This document shows, one piece after another, positions 37,501-45,964 of a stretch of DNA of 64,000 bases (within the stretch, counting starts at the first letter, position 1; every line of letters starts with the position of its first letter). Under the pieces are notes generated by a model that saw only the letters and a list, made by a program, of their open reading frames with translations, did no database searches and was not told where the DNA came from. Position numbers and translations under genes: made by a program. The stretch lies in contig CAZIYT010000005.1 in NCBI GenBank assembly GCA_964543545.1, positions 124,001 through 188,000 of the forward strand. Direction: 5' to 3'. This stretch comes from UBA4416 sp964543545. GTDB lineage: Bacteria > Bacteroidota > Bacteroidia > B-17B0 > Aurantibacillaceae.

Positions 37501-37571
37501 ATGCACTGGGCATAAACGGTTGTTTCATAAAAACAATTCAAAACAAGCAGAAGGAGTAGAGTTTTTTTCAT
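34509..37571 (-). CDS. Giant surface adhesin with Ig-like repeats and type B (gliding) sorting domain
   Basis: 1020 residues. Signal peptide ending VYAQC; a novel N-terminal domain (about 25-205); then repeated Ig/PKD-like modules of about 75-82 residues, each carrying SYTWSPATGL-like and VTTTYTVTA-like strands. I count seven clear modules (TWTP/TWMP/TWSP versions) plus one divergent one (SYTWNNGMTG). A cadherin-like segment (GTDVNVPVTATVSTGALPY) is followed by the C-terminal gliding-motility domain VPGVLSPNGDGVHEVF, IFNRWGNVVYSA, TYFYLLTLEEG. The modules are also repeated at DNA level, so copy number may vary. Together with PorP and OmpA this is an adhesin secretion unit; its ligand is unknown. 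Confidence 0.92.
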   Translation of the reverse strand: MKKTLLLLLVLNCFYETTVYAQCITAGPKNGNNFSGSVLPGDQSWANPGAAKFSDDSYTTSGFVLTLLSVAPTKYLTASDFQFAIPPNAIIKGIQLDIQRLSGGINLLAKISDNSVRIMKGGTFVGTDKASNSFWPIFNSAYETYGGPNDLWGTTWTPADINSPGFGAGISANLTGLLMLLPTANIDHMRITVNYSTIPLLATSSASICAGSSDTLRVSGSTSYSWTPAPGLTILTGTSAVVSPSVTTTYSVTGFSGTCVNTGTATVVVKPMPSISVSTASGNVICQGDSIQLSGSAASSYTWMPATGLSSANIANPKASPAVTTTYSIYALSSDGCGNTTNPSTYQLNVNPAPVITLNANANTICSGGNTMLMASGAGSYTWSPATGLSSVNGASVTASPTVTTVYHVTGQSLSGCGALSSTNVTVTVNNSPVLALMSSSPGNTICRGDSTTLSASGASSYTWSPSTGLSTITGANVVAKPSVTTIYTVSTSVSGGCLGSASTGTLAVTVNNGPTLTTSSASNTLICQGSNALLSVGGASSYTWSPPTGLNTTSGASVTATPSATTIYTVTGTAANGCNNAYSPTVFTVSINAAPTLSLNSSASNGVICQGTSATLTASGANTYSWSPPTGLNTVIGPTVIANPTVTTIYTLQATGTNGCANSLMPATFTLTVGSLPTVSITSSSSGYSICKGSNISISASGAASYSWSPAATLNTATGANVIASPSVTTVYTVVAQSAGGCSNASAPSTVTVTVNPSPAISLSQNMNDSICLGQAISITVLGSASSYTWNNGMTGPNITVTPTVNTVYDVVSTNSFSCTASASTYVVVVDPTSLSISLLSYAVGTDVNVPVTATVSTGALPYTPSLITIVQGPAHGSATISNGVIVYTPNTNYDGTDTVYYSMCDNYCSTICTRAKLVITIESDVRVPGVLSPNGDGVHEVFYIMGLSKYTNPELVIFNRWGNVVYSAKPYANDWSGQSSSGGMKLTGSEVLDGTYFYLLTLEEGGKPTRGFFEVKRK

Positions 37572-38401
37572 ATCGTATATTTTATAATGATTAATATAAA
37601 GTACCGGTTAAGATGAGAGGCCTATTTATTCACAAAATGTCAACATTTTTTATCCTTCGCCCGCAAAACCTTCCCTGATGCAAAGCTCGCCATATTAAGC
37701 ATGCCAGAACATAGCACAAATACGGTTTTTTATATAGTAGATTTACAATACCTGCTTGCGTAATATTACCCACGTAATACATCGGGGTATCCAGTGATTT
37801 ATACGGAGGCAACTCACTAGGTATATGCCGCAATACAATAGTTTGTTTTTGTTTTTTACTTAAAGAAATTAATTTCTTTTACCATGATGTGCGTAATATG
37901 CCCTCTGTGAAACACCTTTAAAAAAAGGCCTTCCAGGCAATTAACATTTCTTGCCTGAGTTTAAAAAAGACAGAATTAATTCTTGTCATGAAATCAAAGC
38001 CGCAACCCGGAACAGCCATCAGGCTGCCATGTGATGATAGAGAAGACTTATCGCAGAACGAAGAGCGGATCAGTGAAGCATGTAAAAACAACATGTTACA
38101 ACATGAAACGCATTGCCTGAAAAAATTACGGAGATGATTAAAGAAAAAAATAACAAGTGTCCAACAGCGATACTCTTCCGCATCCACCTTTAAATACAAT
38201 ATAACTAAATACAATACAACCGGACCCTTGAGCTAAACCCGCGTGAAGCCCGTCTGAATGATGCCGCCGGAGGCTATCACTCCAATGGGCATCGTTCGAA
38301 CTCCCACTTAACACCTCCTTAACTCTGCAAATCAAATAAAAACCATTATATTTGAGAAGGATGTGCCTTTGCCATTCACCCCGGATATTTTCAGGTATTA
38401 C
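37572..38401. other. Long spacer without a gene
   Basis: This is the 830-bp region between divergent operons (adhesin leftward, MoxR system rightward). It contains a short hairpin (CAGGCAA...TTGCCTG, about 37935-37957) and AT-rich tracts, but no convincing coding frame, RNA or repeat. Promoters of both operons should lie here. Short frames such as 37630-37833 lack any support. Confidence 0.5.
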
Positions 38402-39052
38402 ATGAAGCAAAACTATTTTTTAAATATGGTTCAGCACCTGCGGCAACACGAAGAAGTGATGCTCTTCGGTAATATTCTGCACATCGATGATACGGATGCC
38501 GCCGAAGCCGTGGCCTACCTGCAGGAGCAATACCGGACCGAAAGCCTGGAATATCCTTACACTGCTCCGCCGTTTGATGCCGCCGCCGCGCTCTGGGCTG
38601 CCAAAACCATGAACATGGCTGCACAGCTTTTGCTGTACCGCGAAAATAAGCCCGATGACCTCGGTGCTTTATTTCCTGCGTTCGACCGGGAGATCAGCCA
38701 GGGCGCTGTCCTTTCTGCCGACCTCTGCCTGCGCTTCCTGCCCGATACGCTGCGCGAGCTGAAGATCATCGACAGCCTCGATTCGCTGATCCTGGTCCTG
38801 GAGAACATCCTCCACGAATGGCATTACTCGGGAGTGCACTACCCGCTCGATCTCAGCAAGGTGGATCTTGAAAGAGGCCTGGCTAATCCCTGCATGAGGC
38901 AGCTCTACCTCGACCGCATCATTCATTATAAGAACATCAGCCTGGCACAGCACGAGCTCTTCCGCCACCACATCAGCGCGGCACTCGGCCTCTATGCTCC
39001 CGACTACTGGAAAGAATTTCAAACAGAAAAACAGATACATGACAGCCATTGA
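38402..39052 (+). CDS. Companion protein of the MoxR-vWA-beta-propeller system, first gene
   Basis: 216 residues from the ATG at 38402 (MKQNYFLNMVQHLRQHEEVMLFGNIL); an in-frame GTG at 38363 is less likely. Mostly helical, soluble, no signal peptide; it includes HIDDTDAAEAVAYLQEQYRTESLEYPY, FDAAAALWAAKTMNMAAQLLLYR and SADLCLRFLPDTLREL. The pattern agrees with the small bpX-type companion domains described for these ternary systems. It overlaps the MoxR gene by 14 bp and is the first gene of a five-gene operon. Exact function unknown. Confidence 0.65.
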   Translation: MKQNYFLNMVQHLRQHEEVMLFGNILHIDDTDAAEAVAYLQEQYRTESLEYPYTAPPFDAAAALWAAKTMNMAAQLLLYRENKPDDLGALFPAFDREISQGAVLSADLCLRFLPDTLRELKIIDSLDSLILVLENILHEWHYSGVHYPLDLSKVDLERGLANPCMRQLYLDRIIHYKNISLAQHELFRHHISAALGLYAPDYWKEFQTEKQIHDSH

Positions 39053-40193
39053 AAAATTAAACAGCGTTCTGCGCTACACCAAGGAAAGTTTTATCGGCAA
39101 GGACGAGATCGTCGACCTGCTGGGCATCAGCCTCATTGCGCGGGAAAATGCTTTTTTGCTCGGTCCTCCGGGAACGGCCAAGAGCGCCATCATCCGCCTG
39201 CTCGCGGGCTGCGTGAAAGACGGAAAAAATTTCGAGTACCTGCTGACGCGGTTTACGGAGCCGAATGAGCTCTTCGGTCCTTTCGATATCCGCAGGCTGA
39301 AAGAAGGCGAGCTCATCACCAATACGGAAGGCATGATGCCCGAAGCGTCGATGGTGTTCCTCGATGAGATCTTCAATGCGAACAGCGCCATCCTCAACAG
39401 CTTGCTGATGGCCCTCAACGAAAAGATCTTCCGCCGTGGAAAGGAAACGAAAAAACTGCCGGCGCTTATGTTTGTAGGCGCGAGCAACGTGCTGCCCGAA
39501 GACGAAGCGCTGAATGCCTTGCTGGACCGCTTCCTCATCCGCGTGCGCTGCGACTATGTGGATACGGACCTGCTCGACCAGGTATTGCTGGCGGGCTGGA
39601 AACTGGAGAATGCTTCAACATCACGACCTGTCGTGACAGCAACCGAAAGCAGGCCGGAGATCACACCGGCGGAGATCATCGAGCTGCAACAGCTGTCGCG
39701 GCAGGTGGATCTTTCACCGATCCGCAAACAGTATGTAGACCTGGTGCACAACCTGAGAAACACCGGCATCAAGGTTTCCGACAGGCGCGCCGTAAAGGTG
39801 CAGAACCTGCTGGCGGCGAGCGCGCTCATCTGCGGAAGAAAAGAAGCGATCCTCTCCGACCTCTGGGTGCTCAAGTACATCTGGGATACGGAAGAGCAGA
39901 TCGAGATCCTGGCAGGCATCATCGACACGATCATTGAAAAGGACACGTCTACACAGGCGCATCCGCAGGCCATGTTCAACAAAACACCTAATGCCGAAGA
40001 GCTGATCAAGGAGGTGAATTTACTGAGCGACAAATGGCAATCGGGAAATTTATCTTTTGAAGAGCAGAACGTGATCAAGGATAAGCTGCGCTATGTGCAA
40101 ACGCGTTGCAACTGGATCAAAAACAATGAGCACAAGCAACATATCCAAACGCAAATAGAAGGCTTATGGCAAAACATGCTGCAAACGATCTAG
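39039..40193 (+). CDS. MoxR/RavA-type AAA+ ATPase
   Basis: 384 residues from the ATG at 39039. Walker A is GPPGTAKS at residues 42-49, Walker B is MVFLDE with D109-E110, and the sensor region reads FVGASNVLPEDEALNALLDRF. FTEPNELFGPFDIRRL is the MoxR/RavA signature. The C-terminal lid follows (IRKQYVDLVHNLRNTGIKVSDRRAVKVQNLLAASAL). Such ATPases remodel or activate vWA-domain partners, here the protein encoded two genes downstream. A 16-bp palindrome (39621-39636) encodes residues SRPVVT (195-200) inside a variable linker. It overlaps both neighbours by a few bases. Confidence 0.9.
   Translation: MTAIEKLNSVLRYTKESFIGKDEIVDLLGISLIARENAFLLGPPGTAKSAIIRLLAGCVKDGKNFEYLLTRFTEPNELFGPFDIRRLKEGELITNTEGMMPEASMVFLDEIFNANSAILNSLLMALNEKIFRRGKETKKLPALMFVGASNVLPEDEALNALLDRFLIRVRCDYVDTDLLDQVLLAGWKLENASTSRPVVTATESRPEITPAEIIELQQLSRQVDLSPIRKQYVDLVHNLRNTGIKVSDRRAVKVQNLLAASALICGRKEAILSDLWVLKYIWDTEEQIEILAGIIDTIIEKDTSTQAHPQAMFNKTPNAEELIKEVNLLSDKWQSGNLSFEEQNVIKDKLRYVQTRCNWIKNNEHKQHIQTQIEGLWQNMLQTI
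39621..39636. repeat. Dispersed 16-bp palindrome, copy 2, inside the MoxR gene
   Basis: TCACGAC-CT-GTCGTGA, the same arms as at 12266-12281 and 57558-57573. It is read in frame as Ser-Arg-Pro-Val-Val, the last base starting a Thr codon, at a loop between the AAA+ core and the lid. Confidence 0.8.
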
Positions 40194-40909
40194 TGTATTA
40201 CCTCGTGATCGACGAGCTGCACCGCGACGACCTGGCTGCTATCCGCCCCTGGCAAAATCTGAAGCTGGCCTACGACCAGGCACAGATCTGGGTGAAGGAC
40301 CTGAGCTATGTGCAGGTGGAATCGCCGGAGGTGAAGTGCATTCCCTACAAAACGCTTTACTATGAAAGCGAGGGCAAGCTCTGCCTGCTGAACAGCCTGC
40401 TACCCGATCGCAGGATGCCTTCTTTGCTATGGACACCGATAGAGCGGGCGCTACCGGTAAAGCTGCCTTCTTTCAATCATAATTATTTTGGCATCGATCA
40501 GAAAGTGCCTTTGCAGGTGATCGCATCGGAAGCGGAATATGAAGCGGAAGTGATGATCACGGGCCTTGACACTTTGGAGGCTTACCTGGCAACTGCGCCT
40601 GCCGTGCGCTCCGGCCCCCTGAGCTGGGCCTTGCTGAACCATGATAAGGTACTCATCGCCGGAACACCGATGCTTCCTGTAGACGGGGATGTGTACTGGA
40701 GAAAAGGACATTTCGTTATTCCGGCAGGTTATGAGTTTGAGCTGGATATGCTTTGCCATACCATGAATGACTTAATGAATCCGCACAACGATTCCTGGAT
40801 CCTGTGGAACAGCGATAATACCTATGCCCTGATTGCGAAGGAGGACATGCAGCCTTTATCGCTGGGATCGCTCAGGGCAACACGGCAACACCATTTAAAA
40901 ACTTCCTGA
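40166..40909 (+). CDS. Companion protein of the MoxR system, third gene
   Basis: 247 residues beginning MAKHAANDLVYYLVIDELHRDDL; the ATG lies 28 bp inside the MoxR gene. Mixed alpha/beta, with LPVKLPSFNHNYFGIDQKVPLQV and PMLPVDGDVYWRKGHFVIPAGYEFELDML as distinctive stretches. No catalytic motif is evident. Its place between MoxR and the vWA/propeller gene fits the bpX-type companion proteins that co-occur with MoxR and vWA proteins in the ternary system. I cannot identify the sub-type by eye. Confidence 0.65.
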   Translation: MAKHAANDLVYYLVIDELHRDDLAAIRPWQNLKLAYDQAQIWVKDLSYVQVESPEVKCIPYKTLYYESEGKLCLLNSLLPDRRMPSLLWTPIERALPVKLPSFNHNYFGIDQKVPLQVIASEAEYEAEVMITGLDTLEAYLATAPAVRSGPLSWALLNHDKVLIAGTPMLPVDGDVYWRKGHFVIPAGYEFELDMLCHTMNDLMNPHNDSWILWNSDNTYALIAKEDMQPLSLGSLRATRQHHLKTS

Positions 40910-40927
40910 TTTTTTCAAACAGCAGAC

Positions 40928-43441
40928 GTGTCCTATTTTCAATCATATAGCAATTATTTCTGGCAGTGGGAAGAGCTACAGTCCGTGATCTCTATTCCGG
41001 GTGAAAGCACCATTGCTTATACCGACTATGCCGCAGAGGTCATCAAACACCTGACACCCCAGGGCCTTCCGCCTTTCGGTTCTTTGCTGCTGGCCATCGT
41101 GGCAACGAACCCAAGGGCAAAATTTTCCCTGGATGAGATTGACCGGCTGATGGCACAAACGCTGAATACAGCGGGCGATGCCACCCTGGCCGAGGCCATG
41201 ACGTTCCTGCATACGCTCAGCAGCCTGCCGGAAGATTACAAGTCGGGATCCAGGCGCCTGCTCATGTTCCAGACTGTTTTCGAAAACTGTCATTATAAAA
41301 TGGGAATTGCCAAATCGCATTTGCAAAAAAGTGTGGTCATTCAGCGCAACTTTCCCAAAAAGGCTTTAACGAAACAGTCTTTCCAAAAAAATGTGTTCTC
41401 CTCCGACTTCCGGGTGATTGCTTTGCTGAACAAGCGCTTCCCTACGCCAACATCTATCATCAACCAGATGGCCGGCATCCCGGATGTACCGGAAGAGCTG
41501 ATCCTGGAGGAAAGCAGCCAAAAGCCGGTGGAGGAATTTGTGAATGAGCTGATCGGGCATGTCAAGACCTTTCATGTAGGCTCCCTGGTGAAGCGCATCT
41601 GGAGCGGGCTGAACATCCCGGTGCACAGCTCTTTGCCGAGCCAGCAACCTTTGGGCGGTTTCTCCGACATCACCAACAAGGGCGACTTCGATAAATTACT
41701 GTTATCGGAATTTGCCAACGAGGACCTGCTTTTCCTGACACGGCTTGCCAATAACGAAGCACTTTACATTCAGCGCGAGGTACCGCCGGAGAGCCATAAG
41801 CTGGAGCGTGTGATCCTGATCGATGTGTCGCTCAAAAACTGGGGAACTCCCAAAACAGTAGCTTTTGCTACCATGCTGGCCATTGCCAGGCATCCTAAAA
41901 CAACGATCAGCTGCAAGGCTTATGTGATCGGAAACGAATTTCATGCGGTGGGCATCGACAGTGTGCATACACTTATTGACGGCCTCCAGATTGTGGAAGG
42001 CGGCCTGCACCCGGCCCGCGGGCTGGATGCTTTCTTTAAGCAATTTCCTTCGGCGGAGAACCGCGAAGTGTTTGTGATCACCGAGCCTTCTACCTTAAAG
42101 CAGGGCGATATGCTCCGGGCAATGCAGGAGTACCAGCCCCTGATCAACTATGTGATCTATACCGATGCGGAAGGCAACATCGACGTTTATAAAAAACAGC
42201 AGAACAGCAAAAAGCACCTTCAGCATTTGCTGCTGCCTTTGCATACGCTGTGGCAGAAACCGAGGCCTAAAACGCCGGAGTCTCAGCCGGCTCAGGACAG
42301 GGGCGCCATGCAGACGGATCTCCCGATCCTCATCAAATCGCCTTTCAACGCCAAGCACTTTATCTCTACCGGCGACGGCGAGCTATTCCTGGTGACGGCA
42401 GACCGCATCCTGCTTCGCTTCTACAGCAAAGAGTCCAAATATTATGAGAAGGGCTGGGAGATGATCTGTGAGCATTTGCCTGTGCTGGCCGGAGAGTTTG
42501 AGATCGGGATCCTGGAAGATAAAAGCTACCTCCTGCTGATGTTCGACCCGCAGACCAAAAAGCTCCACCTGCAAAAGCTCTCCGACAACAGCTCGATCGT
42601 TGTGCCTTTTCATTACTGGAAAAGCAATACGCCCACCTTCATTTTCAAAGACGGCGCTTTTCTTTACCAGACCTATAACGATGGGGGACGGCGCATCTGG
42701 CCTGATGGCCGCATAGAAGAAGCAAATGCCCCGGGCTTCGAGTACTTCAAAGACCGTAAAGAGGAGCTGAGCAAACTGAGCTCGAAAGCTTATGCTGCCA
42801 GTGGTGCTCTCAAAAACATCGACACGGTATATATTAATGCGGAAGGTAGCCTGGTGCTGAACATCCACACCCTGCGCCTGAGCCAGGGAAAATACCTCCT
42901 GCTCGACCGGTCGGCCAATCACGAGCGCAAGGTAGCGGCCATCCGGAAAGAACGCGATGAGTTTATTTTTCCTGACGGCAGCCGGATCACAGTGAAGCGC
43001 TGCGGGATCATTGTGCTGAAAAGCAGTAATCCTGCTCTTCCGGAAATTTATATTCCCACACTCATCGATGTGACCCTGGGCGCCGCTACCGATACGGCTT
43101 TCGCCGGCAATACCTATTACTACCGGGAGCCGCTGTACGAGCTGCGGCTTTTGAAAGCGGGAAGCAATAAGCTCGGGCTCATCAAACAGATCAAAGATGT
43201 GAACAGGGAAAGCCTGGTAGCGGTGAAGGACCTGGTGGATAGCCCGCCGGGCCTGATCTGCCGTTATCTCACCGAACAAAGGGGACAGCAGATTAAGCGG
43301 GACCTGGAAACGGAAGGCACGGAAACGGAGCTGGTGAAAATGCACAGCACGAAGCCGGAGCAAACCGTCCTGGAGACCAAGGAATTCTTCGAACTCTACA
43401 TTCAACGTTTTATAGAAACCATTTCAGCACATGGAGCTTAG
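40928..43441 (+). CDS. vWA-like / beta-propeller protein of the MoxR ternary system
   Basis: 837 residues, GTG start. Helical N-terminal part, then a von Willebrand factor A-like domain (about 290-430). It starts VILIDVSLKNWG, with D299 and S301 in the metal-site position but Lys at 303 where the DxSxS motif needs Ser, so metal binding may be lost. The C-terminal half holds beta-propeller-like strands, such as GELFLVTADRILLRFYSK, SYLLLMFDPQTKKLHLQKL, FIFKDGAFLYQTY and TVYINAEGSLVLNIHTLRLS. A MoxR ATPase would act on this subunit. It overlaps the last gene by 11 bp. No signal peptide, so cytoplasmic. Confidence 0.75.
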   Translation: MSYFQSYSNYFWQWEELQSVISIPGESTIAYTDYAAEVIKHLTPQGLPPFGSLLLAIVATNPRAKFSLDEIDRLMAQTLNTAGDATLAEAMTFLHTLSSLPEDYKSGSRRLLMFQTVFENCHYKMGIAKSHLQKSVVIQRNFPKKALTKQSFQKNVFSSDFRVIALLNKRFPTPTSIINQMAGIPDVPEELILEESSQKPVEEFVNELIGHVKTFHVGSLVKRIWSGLNIPVHSSLPSQQPLGGFSDITNKGDFDKLLLSEFANEDLLFLTRLANNEALYIQREVPPESHKLERVILIDVSLKNWGTPKTVAFATMLAIARHPKTTISCKAYVIGNEFHAVGIDSVHTLIDGLQIVEGGLHPARGLDAFFKQFPSAENREVFVITEPSTLKQGDMLRAMQEYQPLINYVIYTDAEGNIDVYKKQQNSKKHLQHLLLPLHTLWQKPRPKTPESQPAQDRGAMQTDLPILIKSPFNAKHFISTGDGELFLVTADRILLRFYSKESKYYEKGWEMICEHLPVLAGEFEIGILEDKSYLLLMFDPQTKKLHLQKLSDNSSIVVPFHYWKSNTPTFIFKDGAFLYQTYNDGGRRIWPDGRIEEANAPGFEYFKDRKEELSKLSSKAYAASGALKNIDTVYINAEGSLVLNIHTLRLSQGKYLLLDRSANHERKVAAIRKERDEFIFPDGSRITVKRCGIIVLKSSNPALPEIYIPTLIDVTLGAATDTAFAGNTYYYREPLYELRLLKAGSNKLGLIKQIKDVNRESLVAVKDLVDSPPGLICRYLTEQRGQQIKRDLETEGTETELVKMHSTKPEQTVLETKEFFELYIQRFIETISAHGA

Positions 43442-45188
43442 CATTAAACCATCACCTACCAACCGCTATCCGCTGCAGGGCATCCTCATCCGGGATGCTT
43501 CGGCGGAAGCATGGCTCAGGGCCATCAAAGCGATGAACCTCGCCCTGGCCGACATCCGGATCTTCCCGGTGCCGGGCATGAGCGCCAACAGCATCTGGGG
43601 CTGCCTTGTGCTGTGCCACGGAAAAATCGACCAGCGCCTGGCGGGAAAGCATGAGCTGTGCCAGCTGGTAAGCTCCAAGCTGTTGATCCCGGAGCGCTCC
43701 ACGCTGCAACCGGCGCTGAGCATTCATGAGGTAGAAAAACTGTTCCCGCAAGAGATGCACGTGTTTCACCCGGAGTTCGGGCTGGCGGAGCTTTCGGAAG
43801 AGCTTGACCTGAAGGCCCTGCTCGCTGAGCCGGAGCTCCGCTCCTATCATATCACCCGCCCGGAGAAACCTGTGTTCATTCCCGGGCAGGTGAAGAGCTT
43901 CCAGGTGAAGCCTCTTCCGCCGGAGGAAGTGCTGAAACAGATGGAAGAAAATTTATTTCCGAAATCGGAAGAGCTGCCGAAGGAAGAGCTGACGCCGATG
44001 GAAAGGGCGCGGCTGTCCTTCTATGAATTTTTATACGGAAAAGACAAAGATGCTTCGACCAGCTCAACGACCAATAAAGAAGGCAAAGGTGTAAATCCCG
44101 CAGAAGGAGAAGGCAACCACAGCTTTGGCGAGAGGCTGGGCAGGATGCTGGACTCCATCATTCCGCAAAACAGCCGCCTCTCGGAACGCATGCAAAAAGA
44201 TTTCGAGGAGCTGAAGCGCCGCAACCAGGAGGAGATCGAGAAGCTGATGGAGCTTTTCAGGAACAACCCGGAAGAGGCGCTGAAATATGCAGTGCCACTG
44301 GATGATAACAACAGCGTGCGCGGCGGCGAGAGCATGGAGTTCAACCTCTCGAAGCGCTGGTCGGATTTCTCGCTGGCACACTTCCAGGTAGGCTCGGGTT
44401 CCGGCTCGGGCTCCATCGATTTGAGCGAGCATTACCAAAGGCTGCAACAGCAATACAACGAGACGGCGGAAGACCTGATCAAAAAAAAGGAATACCACAA
44501 AGCGGCTTTTGTGTACATGAAGCTGCTGAAGAACATCCATAAAGCGGCCGGCACCCTGGAAGACGGTAAGCTTTACCAGGAAGCGGCGACGATCTGGCTC
44601 AAGCATGCCAACAACAAACAGAAGGCCGCCGAGTGCTATGAGAAAGGCCGCATGATCGACGACGCCATCGACCTCTATAAAGAGCTGAAACAGGACGAGA
44701 AAGTGGGCGACCTCTACGTGAGCATCAATAAGCGCAAGGAAGCCAACATCCACTACGAGCTGGTGGTAGACGACTACCGCACGAAGGACCAGTACCTGAA
44801 AGCGGCCATCATCTACCGCGAGAAAATGCTGAATGCGCCGGGCAGCCAGGATCTGCTGCTGGAAGGCTGGCGCAAAGAGAAGGATGCCTTCAACTGCCTC
44901 AACAATTACCTGAGCAACATCGGGGATGTGAAGGCGCTGAAACAGGAGATCCAAAGCATCTACAGCAAGGAGCTGACGGAGCGCAACAGCCCTGTCTTTT
45001 TGCAGGTGATCAAGCATGAGTACAGCAAGCACAAAGAGCTGGAAGAGCCTATCCGCGAGATGGCCTACGAGATCGTGGCCTCACAGATGGCGCATCATAA
45101 AACCATCGTGAACGAGCTGAAAGAATTCAACAAAAGTGACAAGGAGATTCATAAGGATCTAATGAGGTTTACGCAGAGGAGGAAGTGA
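43431..45188 (+). CDS. TPR-containing last subunit of the MoxR ternary operon
   Basis: 585 residues. An N-terminal domain (about 1-150, with LADIRIFPVPGMSANSIWGCLVL) is followed by an acidic/Pro linker and a Ser/Thr/Asn spacer (KDKDASTSSTTNKEGKG). A helical segment precedes an unusual glycine-serine tract, VGSGSGSGSI (about 322-331), then TPR-like helices (about 335-470: YHKAAFVYMKLLKNIHKAA, AATIWLKHANNKQKAAECYEKG, ADIYxxx-type units) and a polar tail. TPR repeats suggest a scaffold for the complex. No membrane or secretion signal. The operon ends here, followed by a long hairpin at 45281-45360. Confidence 0.7.
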   Translation: MELSIKPSPTNRYPLQGILIRDASAEAWLRAIKAMNLALADIRIFPVPGMSANSIWGCLVLCHGKIDQRLAGKHELCQLVSSKLLIPERSTLQPALSIHEVEKLFPQEMHVFHPEFGLAELSEELDLKALLAEPELRSYHITRPEKPVFIPGQVKSFQVKPLPPEEVLKQMEENLFPKSEELPKEELTPMERARLSFYEFLYGKDKDASTSSTTNKEGKGVNPAEGEGNHSFGERLGRMLDSIIPQNSRLSERMQKDFEELKRRNQEEIEKLMELFRNNPEEALKYAVPLDDNNSVRGGESMEFNLSKRWSDFSLAHFQVGSGSGSGSIDLSEHYQRLQQQYNETAEDLIKKKEYHKAAFVYMKLLKNIHKAAGTLEDGKLYQEAATIWLKHANNKQKAAECYEKGRMIDDAIDLYKELKQDEKVGDLYVSINKRKEANIHYELVVDDYRTKDQYLKAAIIYREKMLNAPGSQDLLLEGWRKEKDAFNCLNNYLSNIGDVKALKQEIQSIYSKELTERNSPVFLQVIKHEYSKHKELEEPIREMAYEIVASQMAHHKTIVNELKEFNKSDKEIHKDLMRFTQRRK

Positions 45189-45240
45189 TATAGTGTACCC
45201 GGAATAATACCGGATTTGAGTAGCTGCATACGTTGGTAAT

Positions 45241-45265
45241 ACTTCGACAAGCTCAGTACGGCGTA
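45241..45265. repeat. Dispersed repeat (CTTCGACAAGCTCAG family)
   Basis: CTTCGACAAGCTCAGTACGG just after the MoxR operon. This string is a frequent extragenic repeat in Bacteroidota. A diverged version (GCTTCGACCAGCTCAACGAC) appears inside the last gene of the operon near 44054. Confidence 0.5.
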
Positions 45266-45280
45266 GTGCGGCTGGCGTGA

Positions 45281-45360
45281 ACGAAAAGTGCGAACCGCCA
45301 TTTTTTCACTCCGTTTCCTGGGTAGGCATGTGCGCAAAAAAATGGCGGTTGGTTTTCGTT
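45281..45360. repeat. Long inverted repeat after the MoxR operon
   Basis: ACGAAAAGTGCGAACCGCCA followed by a T tract pairs with AAAAAAATGGCGGTTGGTTTT and CG at the right end, enclosing about 20 nt. It is likely a strong transcript end or a palindromic extragenic element. A second small hairpin (CTTGAT...CATCAAG, 45361-45392) follows. Confidence 0.6.
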
Positions 45361-45459
45361 CTTGATTTTTTTGTTTCTTTTTTCATCAAGGAAAAAAGAA
45401 ATAGATTAAGACTAAAAATTAAGAATTATTATTATCCCGTAATAACACGCTTAATCATC

Positions 45460-45861
45460 ATGAAACTCACTCTTCTATTCTTCCTGTTTTCTCTTGTCAG
45501 CCTGGCGCAGGTGCCGGCAAAGGACGCTGCCACTGAAACGGTATTCGTTGATCCGGAGGTCATCCCTCAATTCAAGGGAGGCAACCAGGCTCTGATGCGC
45601 TATATCCGGGACAGCGTAATGAATAAAGCCTCCGTCAGCCTGGACGAGTCTTACATATTAAAACCCGCTTATGCGAAGTTCAGCATCAGCGAAACGGGCA
45701 AGGTGAGCCATGTCCGCATCCTGCGCAGCAGCCATGTGCCACACCTTGATTCGCTCTTTAAAAGCGCCCTTGAAAAAATGCCTGACTGGATCCCCGGCTC
45801 CTTCGATGGCAAGCCTAAAAGCGCGGAGATGAGCCTGCCTTTGAGGCTGGAGCTCAGGTAA
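45460..45861 (+). CDS. Small exported TonB-C-terminal-like protein
   Basis: 133 residues from the ATG at 45460 (MKLTLLFFLFSLVSLAQ signal peptide). The mature part matches the TonB C-terminal fold often found free in Bacteroidota: PQFKGGNQALMRYIRDSV, AKFSISETGKVSHVRILRSS and ALEKMPDWIPGSFDGKP. In the full TonB such domains pair with receptor boxes; alone they may be stress or envelope accessory proteins. Frames upstream of 45460 are unlikely because they run through the hairpin. Single gene. Confidence 0.8.
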   Translation: MKLTLLFFLFSLVSLAQVPAKDAATETVFVDPEVIPQFKGGNQALMRYIRDSVMNKASVSLDESYILKPAYAKFSISETGKVSHVRILRSSHVPHLDSLFKSALEKMPDWIPGSFDGKPKSAEMSLPLRLELR

Positions 45862-45964
45862 AGGAGTTCCCTTGTTAAAAATGCACAAAGCTGTTCCCTG
45901 CACAGAAAATATATCAGCCTCTTCCTGTTTATAGCACTACCTTTGCTGAAAATTCGGGGAAGAG

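Noticed and set aside
37630..37833. 67-codon frame in the adhesin-MoxR spacer.
   Set aside because: No start context, no pattern, and unusual composition; likely chance.
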